In this document: piece by piece, positions 20,923 to 31,850 of the stretch
How positions within the stretch are numbered: the stretch's first letter is position 1
Layout: the number at the start of each line of letters is the position of its first letter
Source: Haematobia irritans
Lineage: Eukaryota; Arthropoda; Insecta; Diptera; Muscidae
Length of the DNA: 64,000 nt
Reading direction: 5' to 3'
Assembly: GCF_050003625.1 (NCBI RefSeq)
Contig: NC_134399.1
Location: forward strand, 148,918,473 to 148,982,472
Notes under the pieces: model-generated
The model's database searches: none
What the model saw: the letters and a program-made list of their open reading frames with translations, nothing else
Told to the model about the DNA's origin: nothing
Program-made: the position numbers and the translations under genes

Positions 20923-21249
20923 GGAGCCACCGTGGTGCAATGGTTAGCATGCCCGCCTTGCATACAAAAGGTCGTGGGTTCGATTCCTGCTTCGACCGAA
21001 CACCAAAAAGTTTTTCAGCGGTGGATTATCCCACCTCAGTAATGCTGGTAACATTTCTGAGGGTTTCAAAGCTTCTCTAAGTGGTCGGCTATAAAAAGGA
21101 GGTCCCTTGTAATTGAGCTTAACATGAAATCGGGCAGCACTCAGTGATAAGAGAGAAGTTCACCAATGTGGTATCACAATGGACTGAATAGTCTAAGTGA
21201 GCCTGATACATCGGGCTGCCACCTAACCTAACCTAACCTAACCTAACCT
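20923..21249 (+). mobile_element. SINE copy 3
   Basis: A nearly full copy with box B GGTTCGATTCC, body and LINE-like tail ending in five AACCT units. About 30 bp around the TTCACTGCAATGTGG part is deleted. Flanks TTCTCCAAAA (20911-20920) and TTCCCCAAAA (21249-21258) look like a 10-bp target duplication with one change. Confidence 0.88.
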
Positions 21250-21357
21250 TCCCCAAAAATAATAATTCCATGATCAAAAATAAAGTTAAATTGGCTTTTG
21301 TGAAATAAAGAGTTCACTTTTTTTTTGAGTGTACATTTAACTTTTTAATCAAACTCA

Positions 21358-21450
21358 TTGAAAATATTTAAATATTTAAATATTTAAATCAAACAATTGA
21401 AAATATTTAAATATTTAAATATTTAAATCAAACAATTGAAAATATTTAAA
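21358..21450. repeat. 39-bp tandem repeat
   Basis: CAAACAATTGAAAATATTTA recurs 39 bases apart (21390 and 21429), with ATATTTAA subrepeats, in an AT-rich stretch (21250-21727) that otherwise holds nothing recognised. Confidence 0.7.
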
Positions 21451-21727
21451 TTTTTAATTAAATAGTAAAATAATTAATAGTCAAGGCAATTATTTTTTTA
21501 ATCAAGCTATAAATACTGTTAAGAATAGTTAAGAATATTAGTGAAAATCGCGGTTTTTATTAAACAATTAATATTCCCAATTAACAATTTAATTAAAAAC
21601 TTTAATCGATGTCAATTGCAAAACTCAATTAATTGTTAAACTGTTTTATTTGGAAATTATTGAACTATTTTATTTGGAATTTGGATTGTTTGAATAGTAA
21701 AAAGAATAAATTAAAAAAAAAAAAAAA

Positions 21728-23777
21728 AACAAGTATATACAGCACTAAGTTCGGCCGGGCCGAATCTTAAATACCCACCACCATGAACCAAATATTAGGG
21801 TTGCCTTTGAAATTTCAGGAGGGCTTGAGGACACTTCCCGAAGATAAATTTAAAGATTTCACCTATGAGGACTATATCAGAATCTGGATTTATAAGAACC
21901 ATTTTTGTTTGAGTTTTAGAGGAATCATTAACATCTCTTGTATGTGTGCAAGAAAATTATAAAATGACGTCTTGATTTGAAATCTTAAATCTGTAGAAGG
22001 AAAATCTGGAAATTTTACATTGAGTTTCAAACAATTTTCATGATCACTGCTCCTTCTACACCCTCAAGAAGTGAAGTCGGACCGATAAAAACTTAATCCG
22101 ATACACGTTTTTGTGAGCCTAAAATACCAGAATATTCACAATTTAAGGCAAATCAGATAAAAACTAAGGTTTCTAGAAACCCAAGGAGTTAAAGCGGGAG
22201 ATCGTTCTTATGGGGGTTATACTAAAATTTGGACCGATACTCACCGTTTTCGGCACACCTCTTTATGACCCGAAAATACCTCTAGATTTCTAATTTCAGG
22301 CAAATAGGATAAAAACTTCTGATTCTAGAAGCCCAAGAAGTAAAATCGGGAAATCGGTCTATATGGGGGCTATACCAAAAATGGACCGATACTCACCATT
22401 TTCGGCACACCTCTTTATGGTTCTAAAATACCTCTAGATTTCCAATTTCAGACAAATTGGATAAAAACTACGGTTTCTATAAGCCCAAGACCCCAAACCG
22501 GGAGGTCGTTTTATATAGGGACCATACCAAAACATGGACCGATACTCACAATTTTTGGCACACGTATTTGTGGTCCTGTAATACCTCTAGATTTCCAATT
22601 TCAGGTAAATTGAATAAAAACTGCGGTTTCTATAAGCCCAAGAAGTAAAATCGGGAGATCGGTCTATATGGGGGCTATACCAAAATATGGACCGATACTC
22701 ACAATTTTTGGCACACGTATTTGTGGTCCTTCAATACCTCTAGATTTCCAATTTCAGGTAAATTGAATAAAAACTGCGGTTTCTATAAGCCCAAGAAATA
22801 AAATCGGAAGATCGGTCTATATGGGGGCTATACCAAAACATGGACCGACACTCACCATTTTTGGCACACCTCTTTATGGTCATAAAATACCTCCAGATTT
22901 CCAATTTCAGGTAAATTGAATAAAAACTGCGGTTTCTATAAGCCCAAGACCCAAATCGGGAGGTCGTTTTATATGGGGACCATACCAAAACATGGACCGA
23001 TACTCACAATTTTTGGCGCACGTATTTGTGGTCCTACAATACCTCTAGATTTCCAATTTCAGGTAAATTGAATAAAAACTGCGGTTTCTATAAGCCCAAG
23101 AAATAAAATCGGGAGGTCGTTTTATATGGGGACCATACCAAAACATGGACCGATACTCACAATTTTTGGCGCACGTATTTGTTGTCCTACAATACCTCTA
23201 GATTTCCAATTTCAGGTAAATTGAATAAAAACTGCGGTTTCTATAAGCCCAAGAAGTAAAATAGCGAGATCGGTCTATATGGGGGCTATACCAAAACACG
23301 GACCGATACTCACAATTTTTGGCACACCTATTTATGGTCATAAAATACCTCTAGATTTCAAATTTCAGGCAAATTGGATAAAAACTTCGATTTCTGTAAG
23401 CCCAAGACCCCAAATCGGGAGGTCGGTTTATACGGGGACTATATCAAAACCTGGACCGATATAGCCCATCTTCGAACTTGACCTGCCTGCAGACAAAAGA
23501 CGAGTTTGTGCAAAATTTCAGCACGATCGCTTCATTATTGAAGACTGTAGCGTGATTACAACTACTTATGCCAAGTTTCAAGCCGATAGCCTTTTTCGTT
23601 CGGAAGTTAGCGTGATGTCATCAGACGGACCGGCGGACGGACATGCTTAGATCGACTCAGAATTTCGCCATAACCCAGAATATATATACATTATGGGGTC
23701 TTAGAGCAATATTTCAATGTGTTACAAACGGAATGACAAAGTTTATATATCCCCTATCCTATGGTGGAGGGTATAAA
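21728..23777 (+). mobile_element. F3 DINE/Helentron-like element, full length
   Basis: It starts AACAAGTATATACAGCACTA with the hairpin TTCGGCCGGGCCGAA. The central array repeats CGGTTTCTATAAGCCCAAG at 22471, 22624, 22777, 22930, 23082, 23235 and 23388 (steps 153,153,153,152,153,153). The cap follows: GACCGGCGGACGGACATGC, TTAGATCGACTCAG, TTATGGGGTCTTAGAGC, and the terminal CTATGGTGGAGGGTATAAA. No protein is encoded. Confidence 0.85.
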
Positions 23778-23822
23778 AAGAATCAATTTAAAAATTGAGT
23801 TTTCGAATCGACATCAACTAAA

Positions 23823-25707
23823 AAACAAGTATGTACGGCCGTAAGTTCGGCCAGGCCGAAGCTTATGTACCCTCCATCATGGATTGCGTATAGACTTCTT
23901 CTAAACACTGCCATCCACAATCGAATTACTTGAGTTGCGGTAACGCTTGCCGATGGCAAGGTATCTTAAAACCTCCTAACACCGTCTTCTAAATTGTATG
24001 TAAGTCCATACGTGGTATATATTAAATCAAAAAAAAGATCGATCCAATACGCATATAATTCAGTTTGACAAAGTAGACATAACATTTTGACAAAATTTTC
24101 TACAGAAATAAAATTTTAACAAAATTTTCTATAGAAATAAAATTTTCCCAAAATTTTCTATAGAAATAAAAATTTTCACAAAATTTTCTATAGAAAGAAA
24201 ATTTTGACAAAAATGTCTACACAAATAAAATTTTAACAAAATTTTCTATAGAAATAAACTTTTGACAAATTTTTCTATAAAAATAAAATCTTGGTAGATT
24301 ATTTTTGGCTCGAGTGGCAACCATAATTATGAACCGAATAAAATTTGAACAAAATTTTCTATAGAAATAAAATTTTGACAATGATGAAAATTTTATTATG
24401 AACCGAATAAAATTTTATCAAAATTTTCTATAGAAATAAAATTTTGGTAGATTGTTTTTGGCTCAGTGGCAAACATGATTATGAACCGATGTGGACCAAT
24501 TTTTGTGTGATTGGACCAATTTTGATATGTTTGTTAGCGACCATATACTAACACCACGTTCCTAATTTGAACCGGATCGGATGAAATTTGCTTCTCTTAG
24601 AGGCTCCGCAACCCAAATCTGGGGATCGGTTCATATGTGCGCTATATATAATTATGGACCGATGTGGACCAATTTTTGCACGGTTGCTAGAGACCATATA
24701 CCAATACCATGTACCAAATTTCAGCCGGATCGGATGCAATTTGCTTCTCTTTGAGGCTTCGCAAGCCAAATGTGGAGATCGGTTTATATAGGGGCTATAT
24801 ATAATTATGGACCGATGTGGACCAATTTTTGCATGATTGTTAGAGACCATATACCAACACCATGTACCAAATTTCAGCCGGATCGGATGAAATATGCTTC
24901 TCTTAGAGGCTCCACAAGCCAAATCTGGGGATCGGTTTATATGGGGGCTATATATAATTATGGACCGATGTGGACCAATTTTTGCATGGTTGTTAGAGAC
25001 CATATACCAACATCATGTACCAAATTTCAGGTGGATCGGATGAAATTTGCTTCTCTTTGAGGCTCCGCAAGCCAAATCTGGGGATCGGTTTATATGGGGG
25101 CTATATATAATTATGGACCGATGTGGACCAATTTTTGCATGATTGTTAGAGACCATATACCAACACCATGTACCAAATTTCAGCCGGATCGGATGAAATA
25201 TGCTTCTCTTAGAGGCTCCACAAGCCAAATCTGGGGATCGGTTTATATGGGGGCTATATATAATTATGGACCGATGTGGACCAATTTTTGCATGATTGTT
25301 AGAGACCATATACCAACACCACGTACCAAATTTCAGCCGGATCGGATGAAATATGCTTCTGTTAGAGGCTCCACAAACCAAATCTGAGGGTCCCTTTATA
25401 TGGGAGCTATACGTAAAAGTGGACCGATATGGCCCATTTTCAATACCATCCGACCTACATCGATAACAACTACTTGTGCCAAGTTTCAAGTCGATAGCTT
25501 GTTTCGTTCGGAAGTTAGCGTGATTTCAACAGACGGACGGACGGACGGACGGACGGACGGACGGACGGACGGACATGCTTAGATCGACTCAGAATTTCAC
25601 CACGACCCAGAATATATATACTTTATGGGGTCTTAGAGCAATATTTCGATGTGTTACAAACGGAATGACAAAGTTAATATACCCCCATCCTATGATGGAG
25701 GGTATAA
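23823..25707 (+). mobile_element. F2 DINE/Helentron-like element, full length (type copy)
   Basis: Order of parts: hairpin end (CAAGTATGTACGGCCGTAAG, TTCGGCCAGGCCGAA); inverted copy of the terminal ACCCTCCA motif; degenerate ~29-bp array of AAATTTTCTATAGAAATAAA (24090-24450); 153-bp monomers with GATCGGT at 24624, 24777, 24930, 25083 and 25236; the cap with a long GACG tetranucleotide run (25531-25575), TTAGATCGACTCAG, TTATGGGGTCTTAGAGC and terminal CTATGATGGAGGGTATAAT. This is the clearest view of the whole architecture. Helentron-type elements carry subterminal inverted repeats and a 3' hairpin; assignment to them is inference. Confidence 0.85.
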
Positions 25708-25915
25708 TAAAAAAAACTTAAAAATAAAAAAATTTGTGAAATTTTTAAATTAAATTAAAAAAAAAATTATCTAGTATTTTTTATGCCAAATTAAAACTGT
25801 GTTTGATCCTAAAACATTTTCGTGATTGAGGACATTTCAATTAAAAAATTGATTGGAACAATTAATTTCGTGATTGAATCATAGTTTATTTTTGTGTTGG
25901 TTAAGTATAAAAATA

Positions 25916-26336
25916 TTTACCTGATATTAAAGATTACGCAACCTAAATTTTAGAATGCGAAATTTACAAAATATTAAGGACAACTTTCTTTAAAATAATG
26001 AAATTTTAATTAAAGTAAAGTTTATAAACTTTGCTCCAAAAACTAAAAACAATTTTTACTTCGAAAAATCTGTTATAATTTCGATTTTTAAACTAGCATT
26101 TGTTTGTACGTGAGTAGCTTTTTTAATATACCGCGAAAACAGAATGAATATTCGTTATATGAAATCTGCATCCTAATTTTAATTTTATTGATCCTAGATT
26201 TAAAGCCAGATAGGTCGCTAAAAAATGTCTTTATTTTAAAGACACCGCATCTTTGGCTCGGAATCGATGCCAAAACCCTTAAGGGAAGGTCCAAATCTTT
26301 GGATCAAAGTAAACTTTTTTTTTTTTGAGTGTAGTG
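25916..26336 (+). mobile_element. CACTGAAAAAA-family MITE, degenerate
   Basis: It contains AAATATTTACCTGATATTAA, TTTGGCTCGGAATCGATGCC and AAGGGAAGGTCCAAATC, and ends TTTTTTTTTGAGTGTA, matching the MITE at 39253. Confidence 0.6.
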
Positions 26337-26475
26337 GCAGCTCATTATTTCATGCTCACATAGACTATTCAGTCCATGGTGATGCTACAGAGAGGCTTTG
26401 AAACACTCAGAAATGTCAGCAGTATTACAGCTGAAATACTTTTGGGTTTGAACCCAGACTCTGCGTACCGAAGAA
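26337..26475 (-). mobile_element. SINE fragment (degenerate)
   Basis: TAGACTATTCAGTCCATGGT and GAGGCTTTGAAACACTCAGA are worn pieces of the minus-strand SINE with internal deletions. Confidence 0.6.
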
Positions 26476-26747
26476 CTTCACACAACTTTAAAAGCACTTC
26501 CAAAAATGTCCCCCAAAGATGTTCTTTATTTTAACAACACAGGAAGTTCATTTAATAAAATTTTTTATAACTCTTTTTCATATTTTAAATGGGTAATTCT
26601 AATAAGAATAAGAATTTATAAAATTGAGCTTTGATGTGAACTATATTGAACTTCAAAACTTGTCATAAATTACAACCCACACTTTTTTCTGAACATACAA
26701 GTATTAACCACTTGATGATTAACTTATTGTCTTATTCATCTTCACAG

Positions 26748-26846
26748 AGGAATCCAGTCAGGACTTTGAAGACTTTTTGGATGTATTAGGTGAACGTGTT
26801 CGCCTAAAAGGATGGGATCGTTTTCGTGGTGGATTAGATGTTAAAG
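26748..26846 (+). CDS. GARNL3: GARNL3-like gene, second visible exon
   Basis: The exon follows TTCACAG and ends at GTAAGT (26847). Its first two bases complete the codon split by the previous intron (C + AG = Gln), and the frame reads QESSQDFEDFLDVLGERV then GWDRFRGGLDV. The RGGLDV motif is a conserved loop of Rap/Ran-GAP domains, and the Gly-Trp before it is typical of the GARNL3 branch. It ends in phase 1. The next intron is 11.6 kb and contains a dead LINE, several SINEs, two hAT-type elements and one DD37E element. An ORF that runs on past the donor into the intron is ordinary read-through and not coding. Confidence 0.9.
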
Positions 26847-27062
26847 GTAAGTACATAATAAATGTAATGTATTATACAACAAGACCAATTGTGAAAAATG
26901 AATTTATTTTGATTTTTTTTTATGTTGACTTAATAATGAAAAGGAAATTATGCCGTAAGCGAAAAGTAACAGGAGTCCAATGGTCTGATTGTTACCATCA
27001 TTGAAGTGAATTTGAATAATTTAAATGCTTTATTTCGACTTAAATCCTACCATTTTATAATA

Positions 27063-27372
27063 TACCCAGCAAAAAAAGCGACGCCAAAAAAGAAATGAAA
27101 ATGTTGCACTGAATTTGCATCACTTCTTTAGGTGTGATCCGTATTCAATGTATTGGATGTAAATTAAAATATTCTGAGATATTTTGCCAAATAAATAATT
27201 TTTATAATTTTTAATGGATTGGATTTCGTTTTTTTTTTTGACAAATGATTTGTACCATTTTATGAATTTTTACTCTGTTTTTAACCTATTTGAAACAAAA
27301 AAAGTTAAAATTACCCATTAAAAGTATGCAAAAAACAAGATATAAAAAATTCAATTAAAAGAACTTCCTGGG
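27063..27372. mobile_element. MITE with CCCAGCAAAAAAA end
   Basis: It starts CCCAGCAAAAAAAGCGACGC and ends near TTCCTGGGTA. Its interior matches 51614-52078 in reverse (TGAATTTGCATCACTTCT versus AGAAGTGATGCAAATTCA). Confidence 0.6.
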
Positions 27373-27423
27373 TAGTTAAAATAACGAACATCATGGGGAG
27401 TGCATCTTCTGGAAGTGCTTTTA

Positions 27424-28400
27424 AAGTTGTGCCTTTGGAAGAACTTCCAAATTTTTTTCCAAAGCCTCATCGTTCTTAAGAAACGATGCACATGCATCAA
27501 CCTCTGTGGCTCCTATTCGACACAGTTGTCCTCTCAATTCTCGGTGCCAGGTCAATAATCCCACGGCCCTGCTCACTGGGAATATTGACCAACTCTCCTT
27601 GAGTAGTTTTCTTGTCTGAGTCAAACCCTGTGAATCTGTGATAATGTTAAAGTTTTGTGGACTCGCCTTCTTTCAGAGTCTATTAACAAATTCCGTTGTG
27701 ACATGCACTTCTGCCTCCAGAATTTTGTTGTGGTCCTGTAATTGGTACAGGATGTTGGTGGTTTTTGGGAGCCACCGTGGTGCAATGGTTAGCATGCCCG
27801 CTTTGCATACACAAGGTCGTGGGTTCGATTCCTGCTACGACCGAATACCAAAAAGTTTTTCAGCGGTGGATTATCCCACCTCAGTAATGCTGGTGACATT
27901 TCTGAGTGTTTCAAAGCTTCTCTAAGTGGTTTCACTGGAATGTGGAACGCCGTTCGGACTCGGCTATAAAAAGGAGGTCCCTTGTCATTGAGCTTAACAT
28001 GGAATCGGGCAGCACTCAGTGATAAGAGAGAAGTTCACCACTGTGGTATCACAATGGACTGAATAGTCTAAGTGAGCCTGATACATCGGGCTGCCACATA
28101 ACCTAACCTAACCTTGGTGTCTGGTTCTTCCACATATATGACAAGTCCAGTCCTCTCGCCCATCTTCGATCCATCGATGTAGAAGTCATCCCTTTGGTAT
28201 TATTTCGACAATCGCCATTACACCCAACGTCTCCTCTATTATCCTTTGTTGGTTTGTGGTATTTCGTGTTTTCATCCATTCTCCCAATATCTTCAATCTA
28301 ATCACAGCCATGACTTCGTTTTTGATCTGAACATCTAGAGGCTTTAAGTCTAGTATAGTCTCTAAGGCTCTAATAGAATTTTTACTCTAATTTTTTCACT
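27424..28400 (-). pseudogene. Degraded LINE ORF2 fragment with RNase H, split by SINE copy 4
   Basis: On the minus strand from high to low coordinates: PLDVQIKNEVMAVIRLKILG (end of reverse-transcriptase region), DFYIDGSKMGERTG (RNase H first Asp), then, after the SINE at 27768-28114, LQDHNKILEAEV (Glu) and IITDSQGLTQTRK (second Asp), then WHRELRGQLCRIGATEVDA in place of the usual WVPGHR...EADELAR. A stop follows VNRL, and frameshifts occur. It differs from the LINE at 3114, so at least two LINE lineages occur here. Function is lost. Confidence 0.7.
27768..28114 (+). mobile_element. SINE copy 4, inside a dead LINE
   Basis: Full-length copy: GGAGCCACCGTGGTGCAATG, box B GGTTCGATTCC, GGCTATAAAAAGGAGGTCCC, tail ACTGAATAGTCTAAGTGAGC, two AACCT units. 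It splits the RNase H reading frame of the surrounding LINE. TTGGTG flanks both sides, a weak TSD candidate. Confidence 0.9.
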
Positions 28401-28752
28401 TCATTTGGGGCACACATGATATGAAGACCAAGTGCCTTAAATTTAATAAAAAAAAGCTAGAGCATTTGTGAAATTTTTTTAAGTGTTTATTTATTTATTA
28501 AAGTAATTAAAACCATAATAAATTATGATATTAAATTAGATATGGATTAACAACCAAAGTTTTCGACCTATTCTTTTAATTAAAATTTATAAAGAAATTT
28601 GTCTTTAATGTGTGAAAATTGCGTGACCAAAAATTTAGATTACACACGGACGAAAAAGACTGTTTTTCATATGTTTCGGTGTAAAAATTATATGTTTGGA
28701 ACTCACATTTTTTAACACAATATTTTTAGATGCATATAATGTTCATAAACAA

Positions 28753-29090
28753 GCACCGTGGTGCAATGGTTAGCATGCCCGCCTTGCATACACAAGGTCG
28801 TGGGTTCGATTCCTTCTTCGACCGAACACCACAAACATTTTCAGCGATGGATTATCCCACCTCAGTAATGCTAGTGACATTTCTGAGAGGTTCAAAGCTT
28901 CTCTAAGTGGTTTCACTGCAATGTGGAACGCCGTTCGGACTCGGCTATAAAAAGGAGGTCCCTTGTCATTGAGCTTAACATGGAATCGGGCAGCACTCAG
29001 TGATAAGAGAGAAGTTCTCCAATGTGGTATCACAATGGACTGAATAGTCTAAGTGAGCCTGATACATCGGGCTGCCACCTAACCTAACCT
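28753..29090 (+). mobile_element. SINE copy 5
   Basis: Head GCACCGTGGTGCAATGGTTA, box B GGTTCGATTCC and the full body and tail are present. It is close to copy 4. The (AACCT)n tail is short. Confidence 0.9.
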
Positions 29091-29115
29091 AGCATAACAT
29101 GTTTGGGCTATATAT

Positions 29116-30151
29116 TAGAGGTCTGCATCGAATAACTTTTCACCACATGTATGCTATTCGCTGTCGAATATAGTACATACACTGTCTTTCTCTCAGAGCG
29201 CAAGTAGTGAAGTGAAGAGAACACTTGCTTGTCAAATACCACCAAGTACTTATCCGAAACAATATGTGTTCCGAAAAAAAGGAACAATAAAAATGTAAGT
29301 ACCTGAGAAAAAGTACAACATGGATTCTCTTCACACTCACGTGGTACCACAAGTATTTCTCAGTTATGTGCGACTTTCCATTATTATTAATCATAGATAT
29401 GTATGTATATCACATATTTCATACATTTATGTATGTCACACACTTACCTTAACGTTTGCCGTTCTTTATAACAAACCAAAACATACATTATGGAGAGGAA
29501 CTGCTTTTTTGTATTTCTGAAACTGCACATGGTACATGGAGTACTCTATGAAGTTTTGTTCTCGCAACATACAATACGTGATCACTCTCAAAGACAATAA
29601 ACTTGAGGAAGATAGGAAATTGCCTTGCGTCATACCAAATGTTGCATTTACCATGTTAGTTCCATACATGTTTGTAATTTTTTTATTTATTTTTCGTTTT
29701 TATTTTTTAAATGAAAAACTTAATTTTCTTAATGAAACAATGTTAAATTTTAGGCTACAACAAAAAAATTACATTTTCCCCTTTATGGAAATTTATTTCG
29801 TGCACTTAATTTATTTTTATTTGCATTTTAATGCTATGTCAATACTTGTCGTATACGCGTTTGGTTCGAGTATGAAACTAACACGGTAAATGGTTTGATC
29901 TCCTCAGTAGCCAATTTCCTATCTTCCTAGAGTTTATTGTCTTTGATCACTCTGAGTACACTTCTATAAGAGAGAAAGAGGAATATGTGTTTGTTGGTAG
30001 TGAAGACATCAGAGTAGCAACAAGAAGTTACTCGTGGCTTTTGGTTCATCAAAATGTGTACCAATTGTTTTGCGACTCTCTCAAATAGATGTACTCATGT
30101 AGCAAGTGCACGTGTACTCTGCATTTACAAATGGAATTGTGCAGACCCCTA
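29116..30151. mobile_element. Non-autonomous hAT-type element, perfect 8-bp TSD
   Basis: TIRs are TAGAGGTCTGCATCG and, inverted at the right end, TAGGGGTCTGCACAATTCC (12 bp with one mismatch). Both ends are flanked by CTATATAT (29108-29115 and 30152-30159). Eight-base duplications and TA-G-type termini are hAT hallmarks. The 1,036-bp body has no recognisable transposase; its longest ORF (117 aa, 29536-29889) has no motif I recognise and is Phe/Tyr/Leu-rich. Confidence 0.82.
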
Positions 30152-30163
30152 CTATATATATTA

Positions 30164-31453
30164 AAGGGTGATACGGTCAAAATTTGGTCAAGGGAAAACG
30201 CGTGTAAATCGGTGAAATCGTTTATTTAAAAAATCAAATTAAATTTCTTTTTCAAGTTCAATTAGTATAAAATTTAGGACAAATATTTAGTTATGCTTTC
30301 GCTTTTCCAAATCCGGATTGCCGGGCCTCACGCTTGACACCTGCCATCAGATTTTGTACAGCCAACTTGTCCACCTTCTTCGCCACAAAAAGCCAGTTTG
30401 CCTTGAACTGCTGCTCGTCCTTAGCAGTTTTTTTGGTCTTCTTTAGGTTCCGCTTGACAATAGCCCAATTGGGCGGAGCTCTGGCGTGTTGGGAGGGTTC
30501 TTGTCCTTGGGAACCACCTGAACGTTGTTGGCGGCGTACCACTCCATGGCCTTTTTACCGTAATGGCAAGATGCCAAATCCGGCCAAAACAGTACGGAAC
30601 AACCGTGTTTCTTCAGGAAAGGCAGCAGACGTTTATTCAAACACTCTTTCACGTAAATTTCTTGGTTGACAGGCCCGGAAGCTATGAAAATGCTGCTTTT
30701 CAAGCCACAGGTACAGATGGCTTGCCAAACCAGATATTTCTTTGCGAACTTTGACAGTTTTATGTGCTTGAAAATATCTGCTACCTTTCCCCTTCCTTTT
30801 GCCGTATAAAACTCCTGTCCCGGAAGCTGCTTGTAGTCGGCTTTGGCGTAGGTTTCGTCGTCCATTACCACGCAGTCAAACTTCGTCAGCATCGTCGTGT
30901 ACAGCCTCCGGGATCGCGCTTTGGCCGTCGTATTTTGTTTATCATCGCGATTTGGAGTCAATATCTTCTTGTAAGTCGATAGTCCGGCTCGTTTTTTTTG
31001 GCTCGATGCACGGTTGTTGGCGATACACCCAGCTTATTTGCGGCATCTCGGAGAGAGAGGTTAGGGTTTCGCTTGAAACTACCGGCAACTCTCTTTGTCG
31101 TCTCAGCGGCTTCCGGTTTTTGATTTCACCCCGATCCAGACTTCCTGGCTGTCGACAAACGTTCCCCAAACACTTTCATTACATTTGTAACGGTTGATTT
31201 GGCAACTTTTAGCGATTTTGCCAGCTTTGCGTGCGAGTAACTCGGATTTTCGCGATGCACGAGCAAAATTTTGATACGCTGCTCTTCTTGCTTGGACGGC
31301 ATCTTGACAACTGAAGAGTGAATTCCAAAATCAAAATAGGAGCAACATTCTACACACACACCTTCAAAATGAGGGGTGGTCAGGTTTTTTAAATGCAAAA
31401 TTGAAAGAAATACGTCCAGTTTATATTGACCAAATTTTGACCGTATCACCCTT
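30164..31453 (-). mobile_element. DD37E element copy C, both TIRs and TA
   Basis: AAGGGTGATACGGTCAAAAT at 30164 and its inverse ending at 31453 are bounded by TA (30162-30163, 31454-31455). At 1,290 bp it has the best preserved ends in the window. It lies 12 bp from the hAT-type element. Confidence 0.92.
30291..31302 (-). pseudogene. DD37E transposase, copy C (broken)
   Basis: The start ATG is the minus-strand codon at 31300-31302 (MPSKQEEQ). Catalytic segments VVMDDETYAKADY and FWPDLASCHYG are intact. Breaks: a TGA in KSGSG (near 31130), two extra T in a polyT near 31000 that shift the frame before AGLSTYK, and an 11-base deletion near 30470 that removes the EKYW segment with the catalytic Glu. 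The middle third is a 172-codon open stretch, so decay is recent in that part. Confidence 0.9.
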
Positions 31454-31850
31454 TAATATGTTAGAGCATATTATGTTTGGGACATAAACTGTTTGTAAAT
31501 ACAATATGCTTAGATGCAAACATATATTAATTTAGAAATAGCCTATAAACATATATATATATATATATATATGTTTAGAAAGAGAGACCTAGAGAGTATG
31601 CTGCAAGTAAAATAATGGAAGTAACCAATTGGCGCCTTAAAAATATATCCACACAAAGAAAATTTCATTAAAATTTTTTTCTACCAGTGTATGCCCCTAA
31701 GGTGAAACATAATATGTTTGAACAATACAAACAATATTTTGTTAGTATCAATGCTGAAAATATATATGCTTGAAGAAAATGTGTTTGGGGTATAGGTTAC
31801 AGAAGCGATTTTTTTTGAGGGTACATAATAGTTCATTTAAGGTATTTCAA

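Larger units (their letters stand above)
28640..31850. mobile_element. AACATATG-rich repeat broken up by three insertions
   Basis: ATATGTTTCGGTGTAAAAAT (28672) and AATATGTTAGAGCATATTAT (31455) match one continuous stretch at 53832-54008. Between them lie a SINE, a hAT-type element and a DD37E element. Related pieces are at 59285-59420 and 60420-60665. A TA microsatellite sits at 31553-31572. Boundaries are uncertain. Confidence 0.55.

Noticed and set aside
20923..20998. tRNA gene candidate with box A/B-like motifs
   Set aside because: It is the head of a repeated SINE with a 3' body and LINE-like tail; the acceptor and anticodon stems do not pair as in a functional tRNA.
24548..25489. Long repetitive ORFs (151 and 158 aa) on the minus strand
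   Set aside because: They are read-through of the 153-bp tandem monomers (51 codons each); similar ORFs occur on the other strand, and no protein domain is recognisable.
26847..27004. Extension of the second exon into a 75-aa ORF
   Set aside because: A strong GTAAGT donor at 26847 and homology of the next exon show that this is intron read-through.
29536..29889. 117-aa ORF as a possible hAT transposase
   Set aside because: Much too short, rich in Phe/Leu/Tyr from AT-rich sequence, and without the RW motif or dimerisation region of hAT transposases.
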